DNA from: a bacterium
Lineage (GTDB): Bacteria; Oederibacteriota; JAJYGY01
Length of the DNA stretch: 7,809 nt
Assembly: GCA_021790555.1 (NCBI GenBank)
Contig: JAJYGY010000402.1
Location: 1 to 7,809, forward strand
Reading direction: 5' to 3'
The notes below the pieces were generated by a model, which did no database searches, was not told the DNA's origin, and saw nothing but the letters and a program-made list of their open reading frames with translations. Position 1 is the first letter of the stretch. The number at the start of each line of letters is the position of its first letter. Below are positions 5,494 through 7,809 of this stretch, in pieces. The translations under genes and the position numbers were made by a program.

Positions 5494-6720
5494 ATGAAAC
5501 ACGTCAAGGAAGAACTGAGCGCCTACCTGGACGGCGAACTGGACGCCGGCCAGGTTGCCCTGGTGGAATCGCACCTGGCAGCCTGCGTCTCCTGCAGGCA
5601 GGAACTGGAGTCCATGCGCGGCCTTCAGAGGATCATGGACGCCGCGAGGGTGGAGGTGCCCACCCGGAGGATGTGGCTGGCCATCCAGGCGCGCCTGGAC
5701 GCCGGCGAGGCGGTTCCCGAGCCGGGCTGGCGCGAAAAGCTCGCGGCTTGGTGGCCGCGTCCCGGCCTGGGGGGCCCCTGGCCGGCCTTTGCCGGGGCTC
5801 TGGCCCTGGCCCTGGTGGTGTTCCTGGCCTTGAGGCCCGGGCCCCAGGCGCCTTCCGCGCCAGCCCAGGCGGTTTCCGGCAGGGCATTGGCCTCAGCGGC
5901 CCATCCGCGCGACGGACGGTCCGGGGCACCCGCCCAGGCCCAGCCGGCCCCCCGGGTCGCCTCGGCGCCCGAATCCACGCGTCCCGCGGCGGAGGGGCAG
6001 GCTCCGGCCCAGGCCGCCCAGGCCCCCGCGCCGCGTCCGCAGGTGGCCTGGCAGACCACTCCCTTTTTCTGGGCCCAGCCGGCCGGCTGGGGCGATTCCG
6101 GCGATTCCTCGGACCTGGGCCAGGACGCTTCCTACTATCCCCCCCAGGACGGGCCGTCGGCGCCTCCCGCCTCCTTCAACCTGCCGCCGGCTGTGGGCGG
6201 CAAATCCGCGGACGGGTCCTGGAACTGGGCCTTCCTTGCGCAGGCGCTGGACCAGGGCCGGTGGGCCAGGGCAGGGGCCGAGCTGGAGGCCGCGCGCCTG
6301 AAGGCCGGCTCGGCAGAGGAGCGTTCCTTCGCGGCCTCGGGCCTGAACCTTCTCAGCCAGGCCGGCCAGCCCCTGGAAGGCGCCGGGCTGGCGCCGGAGG
6401 CCGAATCCTGGACTTCCCCCGGGGTCAGGCTGGTGGTGCTGCAGGCGAGGCAGTGGCGCTTCGCCGGGTCCCTCGACACCGCCTCCTTCCAGGGGGACGT
6501 GATGACGCGCCTGGCCGGCCTGCGCTCCCTGGGCTCGGATTTCCGCTACCTGCAGGGCGGCCGGGCCGTGTTTTCGGCCGGCACCGAATTCACCCGCCTG
6601 GCCGGCGACGCCAGGGCCTCGGTGGTCGACGCCGCGGGCAAAAGCGTGGACGACAACCAGATCGTGGCCCCCCGGGGCGCGGTGTACGACTTTTCCAGCG
6701 GAGTCCTGAAGCTGCAGTAG
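5494..6720 (+). CDS. zf-HC2 anti-sigma factor with one membrane helix and a long unrecognised ectodomain
   Basis: The 408-residue protein begins with a zinc-binding anti-sigma (ZAS) domain. H3, AYLDGEL (10-16), and HLAACVSCRQEL with H27, C31 and C34 provide the usual H/C ligand set. An amphipathic stretch (to about 85) leads to one membrane helix at about 95-113. An Ala/Pro/Gln-rich linker (about 115-185) follows, then an ectodomain (about 186-408) I do not recognise. This has a Trp/Tyr/Asp-rich segment (185-220), helices with a TPR-like look (245-290) and a possibly beta-rich end (about 350-408). There is no Cys after C34 and no His/Met-rich metal site. The cytoplasmic part should sequester the sigma factor encoded upstream; the outer part may sense an envelope signal. 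Start: the ATG at 5494 gives the ZAS start MKHVKEELSAY and has GGGGAAG about 6 bases upstream; the frame stays open further 5' without family similarity. Confidence 0.85.
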   Translation: MKHVKEELSAYLDGELDAGQVALVESHLAACVSCRQELESMRGLQRIMDAARVEVPTRRMWLAIQARLDAGEAVPEPGWREKLAAWWPRPGLGGPWPAFAGALALALVVFLALRPGPQAPSAPAQAVSGRALASAAHPRDGRSGAPAQAQPAPRVASAPESTRPAAEGQAPAQAAQAPAPRPQVAWQTTPFFWAQPAGWGDSGDSSDLGQDASYYPPQDGPSAPPASFNLPPAVGGKSADGSWNWAFLAQALDQGRWARAGAELEAARLKAGSAEERSFAASGLNLLSQAGQPLEGAGLAPEAESWTSPGVRLVVLQARQWRFAGSLDTASFQGDVMTRLAGLRSLGSDFRYLQGGRAVFSAGTEFTRLAGDARASVVDAAGKSVDDNQIVAPRGAVYDFSSGVLKLQ

Positions 6721-6767
6721 TCCCCCGAAGTCCCTCCCGCCAGGTTCCATCCCTTACAGGAGTTTTT

Positions 6768-7409
6768 GTGGAATCTCCCCAGAGGTCCGTCACCTTCTCC
6801 CGCCTGGCGCTGGCCCTGGCCGGGACGGTGGTCCTGGCGGCCGTCCTGGCGCTGGCCTGGGTCCTGAGGCCTCCGGCGCCCAAGCTGATGGAAGCCGGCG
6901 CCGTTCCGGCGTTTCACCTGACCGACCAGGACGGCAAGAGCCTGGGCCTGGAAGACCTCAAGGGCAAAGTCTGGGTGGCTTCCTTTATATATACAAGGTG
7001 CCGGACCTCCTGCCCCGTGGTCACGGCCGACATGGCCAGGCTGGCCCGCGCCCTGCGGGGGCAGAAGGACCTGCGCCTGGTTTCGGTGAGCGTGGATCCC
7101 ACCCACGACACCCCGGCCGTTCTGAAGGCCTACGCCAAGGACATGGGGGCCGTGGACCCGCGCTGGAGCTTCCTCACCGGCAAGCCCAGGGCCGTGTACG
7201 ACCTGGTGCAGGGAGGGTTCCATCTCTCGGCGGGCGGGCCCCAGATGCTCAAAAACAAGGGGGCCGTGCCCCTGATGCACTCCACCAAGCTGGCGCTGGT
7301 GGACCGGCGGGGGCACATCCGGGGGTATTTCGACACGGGGTACGGAACCAAGGGGGGCGTGCGGGACGCCGAGCGGGCCGCCCGCTGGCTGCTGAGAAAC
7401 ACGGAATAG
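6768..7409 (+). CDS. SCO1/SenC/PrrC family protein, membrane-anchored
   Basis: This 213-residue thioredoxin-fold protein has an N-terminal membrane anchor (about 13-33) that places the domain outside the cytoplasmic membrane. Copper/redox residues are present: YTRCRTSCPVV gives the CX3C pair C78 and C82, and PLMHSTKL gives the distal copper ligand H171. SVDPTHDTP (108-116) is the usual family segment. SCO proteins deliver copper to the CuA site of cytochrome c oxidase or act as thiol-disulfide/copper redox proteins; no oxidase gene is visible here, so a stress role is possible. The start is GTG at 6768-6770, with CAGGAG (6757-6762) 5 bases upstream; it gives the anchor with a short basic N-terminus. 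It lies 47 bases after the anti-sigma gene with no promoter or terminator between them, so it likely belongs to the sigma operon. Confidence 0.92.
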   Translation: MESPQRSVTFSRLALALAGTVVLAAVLALAWVLRPPAPKLMEAGAVPAFHLTDQDGKSLGLEDLKGKVWVASFIYTRCRTSCPVVTADMARLARALRGQKDLRLVSVSVDPTHDTPAVLKAYAKDMGAVDPRWSFLTGKPRAVYDLVQGGFHLSAGGPQMLKNKGAVPLMHSTKLALVDRRGHIRGYFDTGYGTKGGVRDAERAARWLLRNTE

Positions 7410-7436
7410 GGGTTGCGGGAATGAGAGAACGGGCTT

Positions 7437-7514
7437 CTAGGAGCCCCCCCCGCGGAGGAGCCCTTCCAGGTCCCTGTCCAGGGGATCCTCTTCAGTCTTT
7501 GAATTCTTCTTCAT
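7437..7514 (-). CDS. Small ORF (25 residues) in the antitoxin position after the BrnT-like gene
   Basis: An ATG at 7512-7514 is preceded by AAGGAGG (7524-7530) with a 9-base spacer, an excellent ribosome-binding site that would be surprising by chance. The product begins MKKNSKTEEDPLDRD and ends in a Gly-rich tail at a TAG. It overlaps the 3' end of the BrnT-like ORF by 23 bases, as antitoxin genes commonly overlap or abut brnT. At 25 residues it is too short to be a complete BrnA antitoxin. An 8-C run on the plus strand (7444-7451) lies near its end, but shifting the frame there does not reveal an antitoxin C-terminus, only the antisense of the SCO1 gene. It is most likely a truncated antitoxin start. 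Confidence 0.4.
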   Translation of the reverse strand: MKKNSKTEEDPLDRDLEGLLRGGGS

Positions 7515-7623
7515 AGTATTGAGCCTCCTTTTGCCCCCTGCTGATTCCGTGCTTGGCCAGGTTCTTCTCCGCGTTCCCCTTGTCCCAGTCGAAACCCGAA
7601 AACGCGATCTTTTCAAAAGCCAT
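7492..7623 (-). CDS. BrnT-like (DUF497) toxin, shortened, probable internal deletion
   Basis: The 43-residue product begins MAFEKIAFSGFDWDKGNAEK and continues NLAKHGIS, which is the N-terminal signature of BrnT/DUF497 toxins (FDWD..N..K...HGIS), a RelE-fold ribonuclease family normally about 80-100 residues long. Directly after HGIS the sequence is RGQKEAQYYEEEF, which resembles the usual BrnT C-terminal helix (ISAR..+.E...YE). About half of the protein, including the central beta strands and catalytic basic residues, is therefore missing, as if by in-frame internal deletion. It is probably not a functional nuclease. The start at 7623 has GGGGGTG about 5 bases upstream; an in-frame GTG at 7698, overlapping the cpaF-like stop, is less likely. 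It lies 71 bases after the CpaF-like gene in a locally AT-rich patch, consistent with acquired DNA. Confidence 0.55.
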   Translation of the reverse strand: MAFEKIAFSGFDWDKGNAEKNLAKHGISRGQKEAQYYEEEFKD

Positions 7624-7642
7624 TTTACACCCCCGTATATTT

Positions 7643-7665
7643 TGTAAATGCTTTTTGTATTTACA
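7643..7665. promoter_or_regulatory. Inverted repeat upstream of the BrnT-like gene, likely operator
   Basis: TGTAAAT (7643-7649) and ATTTACA (7659-7665) are perfect reverse complements around 9 bases, extending to 8 of 9 pairs with one mismatch. The repeat lies 19 bases upstream of the BrnT-like start in an AT-rich patch. BrnT/BrnA modules are autorepressed by antitoxin binding at the promoter, so an operator is a reasonable reading. No clear -35/-10 pair could be placed, though TATAC occurs just downstream on the minus strand. Confidence 0.5.
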
Positions 7666-7694
7666 TTGGGAAACGTCAGGGCATTTCCCGGCCT

Positions 7695-7809
7695 TCACGC
7701 GAACAGCCCCATGTCCACGGCCAACCCGGCCTCCCTGGCCTCCAGAAAGCAGCGCGGCACGAGCCCGGTGGCCCTCAGCTCGCCGCGCACGCGGCCTTCG
7801 GCGTCGACG
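7695..7809 (-). CDS. CpaF/TadA-like secretion ATPase, C-terminal end only (5' part outside window)
   Basis: The last 37 residues before TGA (7695-7697) read VDAEGRVRGELRATGLVPRC, then a helix and a closing GLAVDMGLFA. This matches the usual end of CpaF/TadA-type hexameric ATPases of type II/IV secretion and Tad pilus systems, where a G.V.G...ATG..P.F pattern is followed by a helix and a terminal LF. These cytoplasmic ATPases power pilus assembly. The Walker motifs lie beyond the window, so the call rests on a short tail. It is transcribed toward the SCO1 gene and followed by the BrnT-like remnant, so a tad/cpa gene cluster may lie to the right. Confidence 0.6.
   Translation of the reverse strand, partial: VDAEGRVRGELRATGLVPRCFLEAREAGLAVDMGLFA

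Noticed and set aside
4441..5574. Minus-strand open frame of 377 codons
   Set aside because: Antisense of pth and the sigma gene, with no recognisable motif or ribosome-binding site.
5289..6767. Open extension upstream of the SCO1 start
   Set aside because: It overlaps the sigma and anti-sigma genes out of frame and shows no domain; the GTG at 6768 has a good ribosome-binding site and gives a normal SCO1 anchor.
7431..7446. Hairpin GGGCT-N6-AGCCC after the SCO1 gene as a terminator
   Set aside because: The stem is only 5 perfect pairs and no T tract follows on either strand.
7624..7698. Upstream GTG start for the BrnT-like ORF at 7698, overlapping the CpaF-like stop
   Set aside because: The added 25 residues have no BrnT similarity and would run through the palindrome and AT-rich control region; the ATG at 7623 fits the family start.

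Overview
The window is GC-rich bacterial DNA with tightly packed genes in two divergent blocks, plus a right-hand minus-strand block facing the middle one. The genes indicate a bacterium: a perfect sigma-70 promoter, clear Shine-Dalgarno sites, a bacterial Pth, an ECF sigma factor with a zinc-binding anti-sigma factor, and a CpaF-like C-terminus. The species cannot be fixed from this sequence. The Agl23-like/DUF2298 pair is best known from Chloroflexota and archaea but also occurs patchily elsewhere, so it is weak taxonomic evidence. The SCO1/SenC protein suggests copper-dependent respiration or copper/redox handling.

Left block, minus strand (1-3445). A perfect-consensus sigma-70 promoter (TTGACA, 16 bp, TATAAT) drives a two-gene operon. 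The first gene encodes an 838-residue DUF2298 ('Chlor_Arch_YYY') polytopic membrane protein starting at TTG. The second, cut by the window edge, encodes a TIGR03663/Agl23-like GT-C membrane glycosyltransferase. Each protein carries a four-cysteine zinc ribbon in a non-membrane segment, which is the most distinctive feature here. Together they probably act in lipid-linked glycan or cell-surface glycosylation.

Middle block, plus strand (3396-7409). A YfcE-type metallophosphoesterase comes first. It is followed, after a likely promoter, by peptidyl-tRNA hydrolase (pth) overlapping an ECF sigma factor by 4 bases, then a zf-HC2 anti-sigma factor with one membrane span and a long ectodomain, then a membrane-anchored SCO1/SenC protein. 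Two similar ECF-promoter-like motifs (GA-rich -35, 16 bp, CGTC) lie upstream of pth and upstream of the anti-sigma gene. They suggest an autoregulated envelope or copper/redox stress regulon.

Right block, minus strand (7437-7809). The C-terminus of a CpaF/TadA-like secretion ATPase is followed by an AT-rich patch with a 23-bp inverted repeat. Next is a shortened BrnT-like toxin ORF, which looks like N- and C-terminal BrnT ends joined by an internal deletion. It overlaps a 25-codon ORF with a strong Shine-Dalgarno site in the antitoxin position. This reads as a decayed or reduced toxin-antitoxin module.
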